Notes: a model not told the origin generated them from the sequence alone. Counted from the first letter of the stretch, positions 1 to 8,796 are shown. The stretch: 58,148 nt of DNA from an uncultured Saprospiraceae bacterium (GCA_937950315.1 CALFDU010000045.1:1-58148), one strand, 5' to 3'. Program-made: numbers and translations.

Positions 1-1
1 T

Positions 2-934
2 TACTCTGACATGAATATGAATTCTGGTCAAAGACAAGAATTTACAGTTAACTATGAAATCGAAAGTGGTTTTACAGGAAATCAGATTGAATTGGTAATG
101 CTGGTCGACAATGGAACTTACATACATCGTACACCGATTATCAAAAAATATGAAACGGGTGGATCAATGCCAACGGTCGCATATAGCGATCCTGTTTCTT
201 CTGCCGACAATTTCAGTTCTAACGATTGGGGCGTTTCGGATGATTTTGTTTCTGCTCCATACTCTATGACAGATTCACCAAATGGCATTTATGAGAACGA
301 TACCAATAGTGAAATTCTATTCTTACAAACATTAGACTTAACAGGTGCCAACTCAGCTCACCTTAAGTTTTTTACCAAGTTTGAAATAGAAAACAATTAT
401 GACTACGTTCAGATTCTGGTGTCTGCAGATGGAAATACATTTACTCCTCTTTGTGGAACACTCACAGAAGAAGCTGTTCCTGACCAAGGCAATGTTGGTC
501 CAGTTTACGACGGCAATCAAAACGACTGGATTTTAGAAACAGTTTGTTTGGATGATTTCCTTGGTGAAGAAGCGGTGGTTGTAAAGTTTGTGCTTGTGTC
601 AGATGGTTTTGTTCAAGGAGATGGATTCTATTTTGATGATGTATCACTCGAGCTAGAAAACGAGACGACGAGTATTACAGAAATTCCATTGAACGTAATG
701 ACGGTTATGCCAAATCCAACCAACGACTTTGTTCAGTTGACCATGGATGCGAAATATTTTGTAGGAGACATGAACTATGAATTGTATGATTTGGTAGGAA
801 AGAAATTGGATGGAGCTAAGATTACCAATCCACGTCAGAAGATTGATGTTTCGCATTTAGCACCGGGTACTTATGTACTGAAATTGAATGTTGGAAATAC
901 CTTATTTTCTACTTGTAAGGTGATGAAAAATTAA
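2..934 (+). CDS. Secreted protein C-terminus with MAM-like region and T9SS sorting domain (5' truncated)
   Basis: The reading frame is open from the window edge, so this is the 3' end of a longer gene and the first ATG in view is not its start. The visible part has a beta-rich region of about 150 residues (a WGVSDDF motif, then a LDLTGANSAHLKFFTKFEIE stretch and GDGFYFDDVSLE). This resembles the MAM or jelly-roll module that follows the catalytic domain in secreted Bacteroidota peptidases. The last 75 or so residues form a type A T9SS sorting domain (MPNPTNDFVQLTM, then SHLAPGTYVLKL). The product is therefore probably exported across the outer membrane and anchored or released. A carboxypeptidase or immune-inhibitor-A-like protease is the likeliest parent, but no catalytic domain is in the window. 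A strong terminator follows. Confidence 0.8.
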   Translation, partial: YSDMNMNSGQRQEFTVNYEIESGFTGNQIELVMLVDNGTYIHRTPIIKKYETGGSMPTVAYSDPVSSADNFSSNDWGVSDDFVSAPYSMTDSPNGIYENDTNSEILFLQTLDLTGANSAHLKFFTKFEIENNYDYVQILVSADGNTFTPLCGTLTEEAVPDQGNVGPVYDGNQNDWILETVCLDDFLGEEAVVVKFVLVSDGFVQGDGFYFDDVSLELENETTSITEIPLNVMTVMPNPTNDFVQLTMDAKYFVGDMNYELYDLVGKKLDGAKITNPRQKIDVSHLAPGTYVLKLNVGNTLFSTCKVMKN

Positions 935-965
935 AAGGAAAACTTTCCTTTCTTAAATACAAAAA

Positions 966-1016
966 GTCTTTTGTTTTGCGGCTATTTAGGCTGCCAAACA
1001 AAAGACATTTTTTTTG
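966..1016 (+). terminator. Rho-independent terminator after the T9SS protein gene
   Basis: A 17-base left arm (966-982) pairs with 990-1006 with two mismatches and a seven-base loop. A run of eight T on the plus strand follows. It ends the upstream gene. Confidence 0.8.
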
Positions 1017-1110
1017 CCCAAAACTTAGGTCAGAATCATCATTTAAATTTAGACACAACATTACTCTTATTGAATAAACTTAAGCTTCAATAAACCTCAC
1101 TTATGGGCAT

Positions 1111-1138
1111 AAAAAAAGCCCACCTAAAAGGTGGGCTG
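1111..1138 (-). terminator. Rho-independent terminator of the cold-shock gene
   Basis: A perfect nine-base stem (1117-1125 with 1129-1137) has a three-base loop. Read on the minus strand it is followed by a T run. It lies 23 bases past the stop codon of the cold-shock gene. Confidence 0.85.
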
Positions 1139-1160
1139 TACAATTTATATTAAAAGAGTA

Positions 1161-1352
1161 TTAAATTCTCTTAACATTTACTGCGTTCAATCCTTTCTGT
1201 CCTTCTTCAACATCATAGCTTACTTTATCTCCTTCAGCTATCTCATCTACTAATCCATTAATATGGACAAAAACGTCTTTACCCGGCTCATCAGGTGTGA
1301 TAAATCCGTATCCTTTTGAATCGTTAAAAAACTTTACTGTACCGTTACTCAT
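1161..1352 (-). CDS. Cold-shock domain protein (CspA family)
   Basis: A 63-residue single cold-shock domain of the small nucleic-acid-binding OB-fold family that melts RNA secondary structure. The RNP1 motif KGYGFIT (residues 13-19) and RNP2 motif VFVHI (27-31) are intact, as is the opening GTVKFF. The frame extends ten codons further upstream (to 1382), but the family starts at MSNGTVKFF, so I place the start at 1352. No Shine-Dalgarno sequence is present, as is usual in Bacteroidota. A -7-like box lies 28 bases upstream, giving a short leader instead of the long thermosensor leader of E. coli cspA. The gene has its own terminator and is monocistronic. Confidence 0.95.
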   Translation of the reverse strand: MSNGTVKFFNDSKGYGFITPDEPGKDVFVHINGLVDEIAEGDKVSYDVEEGQKGLNAVNVKRI

Positions 1353-1379
1353 TATTATTGTATAAAATATTAAAAAAAA

Positions 1380-1387
1380 CAAAGATA
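1380..1387 (-). promoter_or_regulatory. Candidate -7 box TATCTTTG for the cold-shock gene
   Basis: On the minus strand the sequence TATCTTTG matches the Bacteroidota sigma-A -7 consensus TAnnTTTG, about 28 bases before the ATG. I do not see a good TTTG element 19-21 bases further upstream, so support is partial. Confidence 0.4.
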
Positions 1388-1517
1388 GTGTTTTAATATT
1401 CCGATATCCACCCTTCCAGCACTTTTTATTCTAAATAAAGCTTAAAAAATCACTTTAAACCCTTAAAAAAACGAATTTGGAGTATGTTTTCTTAAAAATC
1501 TTAACAAACGGTTCAGA

Positions 1518-3884
1518 TTAGTAACAACCAATCGGAGATCCTGGTGGCAACTTTGGTAAGCTAGGAAGTTTAAAAACTTCAGGCGCATCTCTGAATTTCT
1601 TAGCGATATCTTGTAGATACATCACGTGTGCTTTTTGTTTCACGCTTCCCACTATTCTCATAGAAGTATCCAATTGATTCAATTGGTAAAAAGCAGCTGC
1701 CGCAACATTTTTTGCAACTTTCGGATTATCGGCTAGCCTCAACAGGTGGATGTACACTAATTTTTCAAGCATCAATCGATAGTCTTCATTGATCGTTGTC
1801 TGAGAAGATATATGATTGACAATATTTGATAGGTAAGCACCCAATGTCCACACCCCTTCTTCTTGCATTTCTATCCTCGCCAAACGCTGAGGATCTAGTA
1901 GAAATTCGAGGGTATTATTTGCGGAAGCTTCAGCCGCTGCAAGTGGGTCAAAAAGCGACCCAGTATTACCACTGAAGGTCTCTCTATTTCGTGGATAACC
2001 AAACGCAGGAGGTGGTATCAAATCCAAAACATTTTGTGGAATTTCTAAGAAACCAATATCCAAGGTTGACAAAAGTGCATCCATCGCTTTTCTTTGTTCA
2101 TCCAGCGCCACTGGAGTTATCACATTGATTCGCTTACCCGTATTAATTGAATAAGTGAAATAAGCTCCGCCGATCATTTTGGAGGTAGCATCGACTTGGT
2201 ATCGGTGCATCAAGTACGTTGGCACCAATACTTTTTCCAATTCCGAATTTGGTTCGCCTTGCTTGATTGACTTTAATCCTAAATTATTCAAGGCATCCTC
2301 TCTCAATGTGATCAATCGATTTAATTCTTCATATGGTTTTTTGCCATTGTCCCACAGATGGGCAGACGGATGAAGCCCTCCTTTGGGCCTTGCATCTTGG
2401 TCTGTGATAAATTGATATCCTTCTTGTTGATTTTTTACAATCAGCGATTCCAAATACTCGGCTTCACTCTTTCCTTCTGTAGGCGTTGCGTAACCATATG
2501 TGATCGCCCGCTTGTCCCACTCTCCTATTCCTACAGCATAGCTGTCAGCAAAATTCAATGAGCCGTCGTCTTCAGCAGTTATCAAAGGATGCGGATAATC
2601 CATCACTGATGCACGATCGTTTACCGAAGAAGCAAAGTTATGTGCCAGACCGATCGTGTGGCCGATTTCATGTGCAGACAATTGTCTTAGCCTGGCAAGT
2701 GCCATTTCTAAGATTCTTGGATCATCGGTTCCTTCGTTAAAATTGGAAACCAATCCTTGCGCAATCAGATAATCTTGCCTAACTCTTAGCGACCCCAATG
2801 AAACATGTCCCTTGATGATTTCTCCAGTCCTAGGATCTGATATCGATGCGCCATAAGACCATCCACGAGTACTCCTGTGCACCCATTGGATCATGTTGTA
2901 TCTGACGTCTAGTGGATGTGCGCCTTTCGGCAAATCTTTAACTTGAAATGCATTCACATAACCTGCTGCTTCAAAAGCTTGATTCCACCATGCGCCTCCT
3001 TCCATCAAGGCAGATCTTACGGGTTCAGGGCAACCTGCATCTATATAATATACAATCGGTTCTTTTGCCTCGCTCGGTGCAGAACCTGGCGTTTTCTTTT
3101 CCAACCTGTGGCGATTGATCCATCGTTTCATCATATCCTCACCGATCGGATTGGCATAATCGGAAAAACCTACGAAATTAAAACCAGACTCTGGATGAAA
3201 TTCTCTTGGTGTGTAACGATCATCTGGCAATGCAATGAAAGAATGGTGCATTCTCACTGTTACCAAAGTAGGTGTAGGCGTTACACTTTTTACCCAATCT
3301 CCTTTTGCATCACCTTCAAAAGTAATGATCGCTTCAAATTCTGAGTTCTTGGGAAAATTCAAAAGTCCTTCTTTGTAAATCGCGGATTTGGTTTTATCCA
3401 TCTTATACGTTCCTTGCTTCTTACTCGCCAAAGTTTTGGCAACACCGTGTGCATCTCTGATGAGAAACTTACGCATGTCTACCTTAATGGTCGATCCCGT
3501 AGTACTGTAAATATCAAAACCCCAGATCACTGATTTGGCGAAAGCTTCATCTACTGCTGCAACCTCAGCCGCATTGTCGCTGATGGCACGATAGTCAAGA
3601 TTGGATTGGACCAGCAATAATTTCTTTCCAGATTGATAAAAATATACTACTTTTTCATCGCTCAATTGCCCTCGATCCAGGCCAATGTCATTGGATCCAA
3701 CACCTGCTGCCAGACTGGATACATACAAAAATTCCTCTCCCAATTTATCCTTGGGTACATCCAAAAACAATTCACCTGTGGCATCGTTCCAACTATAATC
3801 GATGAATCCATTAAAGTTCTGACCTTGAAGGTCTACTGCGATAAAGCTGCTCACGAGAAGAGCAGCAATCATTACTTTTTTCAT
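1518..3884 (-). CDS. Secreted zinc-dependent metalloprotease (Met-zincin, DUF5117/DUF4953 type)
   Basis: A 788-residue exported protein with a clear signal peptide (about residues 1-21, ending LQGQ). The catalytic motif HEIGHTIGLAHN lies at about 405-416 and supplies two histidines, the glutamate base and a third metal ligand. A Met-turn SVMDYPHP follows at about 426-433. This arrangement is the metzincin signature. The long N-terminal beta-rich part and the length fit the DUF5118-DUF5117-DUF4953 family common in Bacteroidota. No T9SS sorting domain is present, so the protein probably acts in the periplasm or at the outer membrane. The gene stands alone between the cold-shock gene and the VanX-like gene. 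The substrate is unknown. Confidence 0.9.
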   Translation of the reverse strand: MKKVMIAALLVSSFIAVDLQGQNFNGFIDYSWNDATGELFLDVPKDKLGEEFLYVSSLAAGVGSNDIGLDRGQLSDEKVVYFYQSGKKLLLVQSNLDYRAISDNAAEVAAVDEAFAKSVIWGFDIYSTTGSTIKVDMRKFLIRDAHGVAKTLASKKQGTYKMDKTKSAIYKEGLLNFPKNSEFEAIITFEGDAKGDWVKSVTPTPTLVTVRMHHSFIALPDDRYTPREFHPESGFNFVGFSDYANPIGEDMMKRWINRHRLEKKTPGSAPSEAKEPIVYYIDAGCPEPVRSALMEGGAWWNQAFEAAGYVNAFQVKDLPKGAHPLDVRYNMIQWVHRSTRGWSYGASISDPRTGEIIKGHVSLGSLRVRQDYLIAQGLVSNFNEGTDDPRILEMALARLRQLSAHEIGHTIGLAHNFASSVNDRASVMDYPHPLITAEDDGSLNFADSYAVGIGEWDKRAITYGYATPTEGKSEAEYLESLIVKNQQEGYQFITDQDARPKGGLHPSAHLWDNGKKPYEELNRLITLREDALNNLGLKSIKQGEPNSELEKVLVPTYLMHRYQVDATSKMIGGAYFTYSINTGKRINVITPVALDEQRKAMDALLSTLDIGFLEIPQNVLDLIPPPAFGYPRNRETFSGNTGSLFDPLAAAEASANNTLEFLLDPQRLARIEMQEEGVWTLGAYLSNIVNHISSQTTINEDYRLMLEKLVYIHLLRLADNPKVAKNVAAAAFYQLNQLDTSMRIVGSVKQKAHVMYLQDIAKKFRDAPEVFKLPSLPKLPPGSPIGCY

Positions 3885-3952
3885 AGTATTTAAATATTTC
3901 CGAAAGTCTGTGTGCTGCTAAGATAAGATATCCGCGCTAAGTTACGTGGGTA

Positions 3953-4702
3953 CTAGTTTGCATTTTCATCACAAGGCCATAGCCATTCTGACAATTCACC
4001 GATATTTTCGCGGTAAGAGTAATGCCACCACTCTGATGTAATAGGCTTGAATCCAAATATGCCGATTTCATTTTTGAGGAGCTTTCTATTTTTGATGGCT
4101 TCTTCAGAAATATTAGTCGCACTATGGTAAGACTCCCTACCAAAATGATCAAAGGCGGTACCCATATCCAAAATTTTCCCTTCGTTGTCAATCAGTCCGA
4201 TGTCTACAGCCATTCCTCTGTTGTGCATACTTCCCTTGGCAGGATTGCCGACAAATTTCTCATCGGGTACAATGTCCCATAATTTTTGCTGGTAAGGCCT
4301 TGGCCTATAACAGTCGTACAATATGATTCCGAGATCATACTTGATCCTCATATGTGCTTGGAATGCAAGAAGCTTATTGCCTGCTACCGGCCTCATAAAA
4401 CATCTGGCACAATCATAAATTTGCTGCTTGGTGAAATTATTGTCCGTAGCATACCGGATGTCGAGCATGGTCAATGAATCCTCGAGTATTTCCATCCATT
4501 CATTTTTATTATAATCCTCTTTCACTTTTGAAGCAGCACTCACAATCACTTCCTGTGGGTCTTTCTTATTCTCATTGACCGTGGTAGTCACCGCCTCTTT
4601 TACTAGTTTCGTTGTCTTGGACTGCTCATCTGACATTTGCTTACAAGCGAAAAAAGAAAGACTGCACAATATTACCAAACTAAACTTTAACCACTTTTCC
4701 AT
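3953..4702 (-). CDS. D-alanyl-D-alanine dipeptidase, VanX/DdpX family, probable lipoprotein
   Basis: A 249-residue M15D zinc dipeptidase. The family motifs are intact: SMHNRGMAVDIG (SxHxxGxAxD, metal ligands His and Asp), GTAFDHFG, and SEWWHY (catalytic Glu and metal-binding His). I chose the start at 4702 because it begins with a Lys-containing n-region and a hydrophobic stretch ending LSFFAC, a loose Bacteroidota lipobox. The upstream extension to 4735 would spoil the signal peptide. The start lies inside the 3' end of the acetyltransferase gene (23-base overlap), so the two are translationally coupled. Reaction: hydrolysis of D-Ala-D-Ala, here more likely for cell-wall turnover than vancomycin resistance, since no vanHA or vanRS genes are present. 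Confidence 0.9.
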   Translation of the reverse strand: MEKWLKFSLVILCSLSFFACKQMSDEQSKTTKLVKEAVTTTVNENKKDPQEVIVSAASKVKEDYNKNEWMEILEDSLTMLDIRYATDNNFTKQQIYDCARCFMRPVAGNKLLAFQAHMRIKYDLGIILYDCYRPRPYQQKLWDIVPDEKFVGNPAKGSMHNRGMAVDIGLIDNEGKILDMGTAFDHFGRESYHSATNISEEAIKNRKLLKNEIGIFGFKPITSEWWHYSYRENIGELSEWLWPCDENAN

Positions 4703-5783
4703 TTCTATACAATAAATACGCAAAAATAAATACAACGCCTACGATGCTCAAGGCAAATAATAAGGATCCAGGTTTGTCACCAAAAGTAGGTTGGTAGATG
4801 GTAACATACAACCAATTGTACAGACTTGCCTCTCCTATTTTTATTTTTAAAATAATCTTGACTATCAACGACGACATGACATACGAAATCAAAGGATTCA
4901 ACCCAAAAACTTTAAACGGAAAAGCCCACTTATGGCTCCCCCACAAATCTGTAATCGTCAACAATAGTCCAAGCATACACATCGCTAGCCCTGCAGTAAA
5001 CAACACATACGAACTCGACCAAATCGGCTTGTTAATCGGAAATCCCAGGTAATGCCAAGCTACTCCCAAGGCGATCAATACAAGTCCCGCCATAACCATT
5101 TTAGTAATACGAGTTTTTAATGGTTCGTCTCTCAGTATCCATTGCCCCAAAAGATAACCAAGCAATGCTGTGCCGATGGAAGGCAAGGTGCTCAACAATC
5201 CTTCAGGATCAAAAGGCATTCCGTAGCCACCGTATATATGATTCTCTCCTACCAGTGCCAGATCAATTGTCCGGACAAGATTGTCTTTCAGCGAAAGTGG
5301 ATCTTCACCACCCAAGAAAAGCAAGATAAACCAATAGGCCAGTAAAATAAGAATGGTAATATATGACAGGTATTTTCTCTTAAAGAAAATCACCAACATC
5401 GCTGCTCCCCCAAACCCCAACGCGATTCGTTGTAATACTCCGTATATTCTGAGATCCGCAATATTCTTATGATAAAAAGGAAACCAATTTAAGGCCAAAC
5501 CAATCGCAAAAATCAACAGCGTACGTTTCAACACCTTACGTATCCAAGCTCCGCGATTCTCAACCGTATATTTCCTAAAAGAGTAAGCCATCGATACTCC
5601 GACGATAAAAAGAAAGAAAGGAAACACCAGATCGGTAGGCGTACAACCATCCCACGGAGCATGCAGCAAAGGGGCATATACATGACTCCAAGAGCCAGGC
5701 GTATTCACTACGATCATAAAGAAAATGGTCATCCCTCTGAATATATCGAGAGCAAGTAGTCGTTGGTTTGGTGTGGATTCCAT
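4680..5783 (-). CDS. Membrane acyltransferase, NagX / HGSNAT-like (DUF5009 type)
   Basis: A 367-residue polytopic membrane protein with about ten hydrophobic segments. The N-terminus (RLLALDIFRGMTIFFMIVVN, then PTDLVFPFFLFIVGVSMAYS) is the hallmark of the heparan-alpha-glucosaminide N-acetyltransferase catalytic family. Bacterial members (NagX) are proposed to acetylate amino sugars across the inner membrane using acetyl-CoA. The C-terminus keeps the usual FGLNPLISYV stretch. It is the first gene of a two-gene operon with the VanX-like dipeptidase, and both could act on peptidoglycan fragments. A terminator of the previous gene lies just upstream, so it has its own promoter. The substrate is inferred only. 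Confidence 0.85.
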   Translation of the reverse strand: MESTPNQRLLALDIFRGMTIFFMIVVNTPGSWSHVYAPLLHAPWDGCTPTDLVFPFFLFIVGVSMAYSFRKYTVENRGAWIRKVLKRTLLIFAIGLALNWFPFYHKNIADLRIYGVLQRIALGFGGAAMLVIFFKRKYLSYITILILLAYWFILLFLGGEDPLSLKDNLVRTIDLALVGENHIYGGYGMPFDPEGLLSTLPSIGTALLGYLLGQWILRDEPLKTRITKMVMAGLVLIALGVAWHYLGFPINKPIWSSSYVLFTAGLAMCMLGLLLTITDLWGSHKWAFPFKVFGLNPLISYVMSSLIVKIILKIKIGEASLYNWLYVTIYQPTFGDKPGSLLFALSIVGVVFIFAYLLYRNGKVVKV

Positions 5784-5813
5784 CTTGTCAAGTTATGGAA
5801 TCTATTGCAGTCC

Positions 5814-5845
5814 AACAAAAAAGTGAACCCAAAATAGGTTCACTT
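5814..5845 (-). terminator. Rho-independent terminator of the 5895-6344 gene
   Basis: An eight-base stem (5822-5829 with 5837-5844) is followed on the minus strand by a T-rich run (plus-strand A run at 5816-5822). It separates the small membrane protein gene from the downstream NagX/VanX operon. Confidence 0.75.
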
Positions 5846-5894
5846 ATATTTTAATCACATGCCAGAACGGCAAGATGAATGTGGCTTCAATTAT

Positions 5895-6344
5895 TTAGCC
5901 TCTCAGATTGATTCCAAAAACAACAAGTATTAAAAACCAAACCAATAAACCTTTCCAAGCTGATCTTCTTACTCGCTTATCCTTAAAAAAGAAGGATATC
6001 AAAACACCCAAAAGACCTAAAAACATTCCGAGTAAAAACCCACCGATACTGAAGTTTTCCATGGCTTGACCCATTGCAATACCTTGGCTTAGATTATCGC
6101 CTTTGGCCATTTTAATCTTGACGTCAGCTTTGACCATACTCAATGCCACTCTATCTTTGAGTTTCATTTTTTCTCCGGTTAAGGCTTTGTATTTTTTGGC
6201 ATTCATATTCAATACTTGATCAACACTATAAGTACTGTCAAAAATATCTGCGCTTGAAACTGTTGCCGTGGAAGGGGCAGCAAATGCTACATGAATAAAA
6301 AAGGAAGTTAAAAGTAAAGTCAGCGTAAACTTTAATGCATTCAT
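5895..6344 (-). CDS. Small inner-membrane protein with signal peptide, function unknown
   Basis: I do not recognise a named family. The 149-residue product has a signal peptide (about 1-22, ending VAFAA). A central polar region follows (VLNMNAKKYKALTGEKMKLK, then DRVALSMVKADVK). At the C-terminus are a Gly-rich hydrophobic hairpin (GGFLLGMFLGLLGVLISFFF) and a second membrane segment (LLVWFLILVVFGI), separated by a basic KDKRVRRSAWK loop. This resembles small secreted or envelope proteins seen repeatedly in Bacteroidota genomes. It is monocistronic with its own terminator. Confidence 0.75.
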   Translation of the reverse strand: MNALKFTLTLLLTSFFIHVAFAAPSTATVSSADIFDSTYSVDQVLNMNAKKYKALTGEKMKLKDRVALSMVKADVKIKMAKGDNLSQGIAMGQAMENFSIGGFLLGMFLGLLGVLISFFFKDKRVRRSAWKGLLVWFLILVVFGINLRG

Positions 6345-6561
6345 AAGATAAGAATTTTATGTTTTTAAATGATAAATTCTATACCAATGACATTATTAGA
6401 TACTGCAGCATGTAGTATCAGTATATCTTAGTGGCTAGAATATAATGATAAGCATAGTCGCGGGCAAATCCAAAGGTCTAGGTTAATTTTAGATTTTTTT
6501 AAGAATTCATTTCTCAATAAAAATCTTATTCAGCCCAACCCACCTCATAATCTGAAGAAAA

Positions 6562-7152
6562 TTATTTTTTCTTCTTTTTATTTTTCTTCTTATTCTTGGC
6601 GGCTTTCTTATTGAGGTCGGATATCCGATCTTCAACTTTATCTATGATCTTTTTGGCAGGCTTTTTCTTTACAAGAATGTATCTAACACTTAAGGCTGCA
6701 ACACTGTTCAATGAAGTCAATTTGTTATCATCAAAAATATAGTGAGGCATGATGTCCCCTGATATATTCAATCGTCCAAGACTTAGTTCTAGTCCGATAA
6801 CTGCAGGTATCGTAAAACGCTGTTCACCAAAACTTTCGCTACTGTCGTTGTATATCCAATGTGAGCCCACCCCTGCTCCAATATAAAAATTGGTGCGTCT
6901 TGTGAGGATAGGAAAATGTCTTTGAGCTATCAGATTAGCGTGCACATTTTCTTCTCGGAAGCCTCCATAATACAATCCTTCCAGCGTCCACTTTTTGGTC
7001 AATCGTTGTTGGATGGTAGCTCCATAATCGCTTCCGATTCTGATTCCTACCGCAGTATCATATGCCTGGGCATGAAGCCCCACTGAGAAAAGAGAAGAAA
7101 CGAATATAAAACTGAGAAACAGGAGATTTTTACCCATAATTATTGTTTTCAT
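6562..7152 (-). CDS. Outer-membrane beta-barrel-like protein with a lysine-rich tail
   Basis: The 196-residue product has a signal peptide ending GLHAQ, then alternating beta strands (AVGIRIGSDYGATIQQRL, TNFYIGAGVGSHW, FTIPAVIGLELSL, AALSVRYILV) typical of a small eight-strand OmpA/OmpW-like barrel. After the last strand it has an unusual tail of about 35 residues dominated by Lys, ending in an almost pure run of Lys and Asn. I start at 7152 (MKTIIMGKN); 7137 (MGKN) is an equally possible start and 7173 is less likely. It is divergent from the methyltransferase gene with a 50-base gap. Function unknown. Confidence 0.75.
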   Translation of the reverse strand: MKTIIMGKNLLFLSFIFVSSLFSVGLHAQAYDTAVGIRIGSDYGATIQQRLTKKWTLEGLYYGGFREENVHANLIAQRHFPILTRRTNFYIGAGVGSHWIYNDSSESFGEQRFTIPAVIGLELSLGRLNISGDIMPHYIFDDNKLTSLNSVAALSVRYILVKKKPAKKIIDKVEDRISDLNKKAAKNKKKNKKKKK

Positions 7153-7202
7153 TGCAAAATTAATCAAATACAAATTAGTTACTCATCAGGACTGAATTAT
7201 CT

Positions 7203-8033
7203 TTGAACGAATTTCAATCCAATAAATTGATAGATTTCTCGATTTTAAGAAAAGCTTTGGTTTTTTATCTGCAGGCTGATACTCGGTATCAAGTCAAAAC
7301 ACCTTCTATAAGAAAATTTATTGAGGAGACGTTGGAGAACAAGCGACACTATTATGCACTAGGGAAGATCATTGCCCTGCGAGAGAGAATGAAACAAGAC
7401 CAGCAAGTCATCCAACACATCGATTATGGAGCAGGAAGCCAGATGAAATCGAAAGAAAAAACGGTGAGTTCTTTTGTCCAGCGATCTGCCAGTAACCAAC
7501 GCAAAGGTGAAATACTTTTTAACATTGCTAGACACATGAAAGCAGAGACGATTTTAGAGTTAGGGACCAATCTAGGATTGGGCGCAGCGTATCTCGCTTC
7601 CGCAAATAGTAAAAGTCGGGTTGAAAGTATTGAAGGTTGTCCTCAATTGAGTCAGGTGGCTAGAAATGCATTGCCCATCATCGGCATCAACAACGTAACT
7701 GTTACATCAGGAAAATTTTCTGAACAACTTGACATCATTTGCGCTAAGCTAGAAAAAATAGACTTGGTCTTTGTAGATGGAGATCATAGTTATAATGGTA
7801 CTGTCGAATATTTTAACACAATAAAACCTTATTTGCATCCACAGAGTATTGTCGTCTTTGATGACATTTACTGGTCAGATGAGATGATGAAAGCTTGGAA
7901 TGAGATAAAGAAACATCCCGAAGTGAGCCAAAGCATCAATCTATTCCGCTTGGGTATTGTGTTTTTTGACAAAGAGCTTCAAAATAGTGAACTGAAATTG
8001 GTACCATACCGTTACAAGTTTTGGAAACGGTAA
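7203..8033 (+). CDS. Class I SAM-dependent methyltransferase
   Basis: A 276-residue protein of the Methyltransf_24-like group. The SAM-binding motif I is ILELGTNLGLGAAYLA, and the later FVDGDHSYNGTVEYF segment is the motif IV/V region. An N-terminal pre-domain (VFYLQADTRYQVKTPSIRKFI) and the IDYGAGSQ motif match the Bacteroidota subfamily that normally has an HGVHSPFV element there. No ATG is available near the start, and TTG at 7203 or 7227 are the candidates. A TATCTTTG box at 7198-7205 overlaps the first TTG. If that box is the promoter, the start must be further in, probably 7227. The methyl acceptor is unknown. Confidence 0.85.
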   Translation: MNEFQSNKLIDFSILRKALVFYLQADTRYQVKTPSIRKFIEETLENKRHYYALGKIIALRERMKQDQQVIQHIDYGAGSQMKSKEKTVSSFVQRSASNQRKGEILFNIARHMKAETILELGTNLGLGAAYLASANSKSRVESIEGCPQLSQVARNALPIIGINNVTVTSGKFSEQLDIICAKLEKIDLVFVDGDHSYNGTVEYFNTIKPYLHPQSIVVFDDIYWSDEMMKAWNEIKKHPEVSQSINLFRLGIVFFDKELQNSELKLVPYRYKFWKR

Positions 8034-8115
8034 AATGCCTTTATTGCTGGCATAACTCCAAGATTGACAGTCTTCCATATTTTATTAATTTTACAGCACG
8101 AACTAAAAATTTAGA

Positions 8116-8736
8116 ATGAAACATATACTACTAATTGCTTGCACCTTCATGTTGACATTAACATCTTGTAAATGGGACACAACCAAAGGTGCCTTAAAGC
8201 ATGGCGAAACATTGAAGGCTTCTATTGAATCATTTGAGAAGAATAGAAAAAAGTTATCAACCAAGTTGGTTTCTACGCTGGAAGAAGCGGAAGAATCATT
8301 GAGTGAAGAAAATCCAGACCTCCCTGCAGTAAGCAAAGATTTTGAGAAAGAATGGACTACGATTCAAAATCGCTATAGCAAATTAAAAAAAGATTTTGAA
8401 AAAGTTGGACAGAGTTCGAGTGACTATTTCAATGAGTTGAACACATTGAGCAATAGTATCTCCAAGGAGTCACTGAAACAAGATGAGCTAAGAAAGAACA
8501 AAGAATTGAAGATGACCTGGGACAAATCTTATCGCGAAGCAGAGGTGAGCATCAACAAAGTAACAACCGTACTAGAGTCTGGCAATGACTTCCACATGGT
8601 ATTGGTTGCGAGCAGCATCAGACAAAAACTAGAGCAAAATGTAAACGAGCTTAAAGTAATTTCTGATCAAGCAAAAGCATTGTTGCAGGACCTAGAACTA
8701 TTTACACAAGCAGGAAGAGATCTTGTAGAAGGCTAA
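8116..8736 (+). CDS. Coiled-coil lipoprotein, DUF2959-like
   Basis: A 206-residue lipoprotein. A short hydrophobic n-region ends in LTSC (lipobox, Cys at residue 18), so it is lipidated and probably sits at a periplasm-facing membrane surface. The rest is almost entirely charged amphipathic helix with Lys/Glu heptads (ESFEKNRKKLSTKLVSTLEE, DFEKEWTTIQNRYSKLKKDF, LRQKLEQ-like segments), predicting a long helical bundle. The pattern of helix 1, a central linker and a C-terminal helix with two conserved Asn/His segments is like DUF2959, but that assignment is tentative. The start is a good ATG, and a terminator follows at once. Confidence 0.8.
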   Translation: MKHILLIACTFMLTLTSCKWDTTKGALKHGETLKASIESFEKNRKKLSTKLVSTLEEAEESLSEENPDLPAVSKDFEKEWTTIQNRYSKLKKDFEKVGQSSSDYFNELNTLSNSISKESLKQDELRKNKELKMTWDKSYREAEVSINKVTTVLESGNDFHMVLVASSIRQKLEQNVNELKVISDQAKALLQDLELFTQAGRDLVEG

Positions 8737-8758
8737 AAATTAATTTTGATAAAATTAG

Positions 8759-8796
8759 AGAAAGGGAATGACTAATTGGTTGTTCCCTTTTTTTTG
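8759..8796 (+). terminator. Rho-independent terminator after the coiled-coil lipoprotein
   Basis: An eight-base stem (8761-8768 with 8783-8790) is followed by a run of T. It overlaps the last codons of the convergent gene at 8772-9551. Confidence 0.75.

Noticed and set aside
2916-3344. A 142-codon open frame on the plus strand inside the metalloprotease gene
   Set aside because: It lies antisense to the conserved protease, has no signal or domain and odd Cys/His-rich composition; it is a shadow.
3953-4702. A vancomycin-resistance cluster
   Set aside because: No vanHA ligase or two-component genes are present; a lone VanX-like dipeptidase is common in wall turnover.
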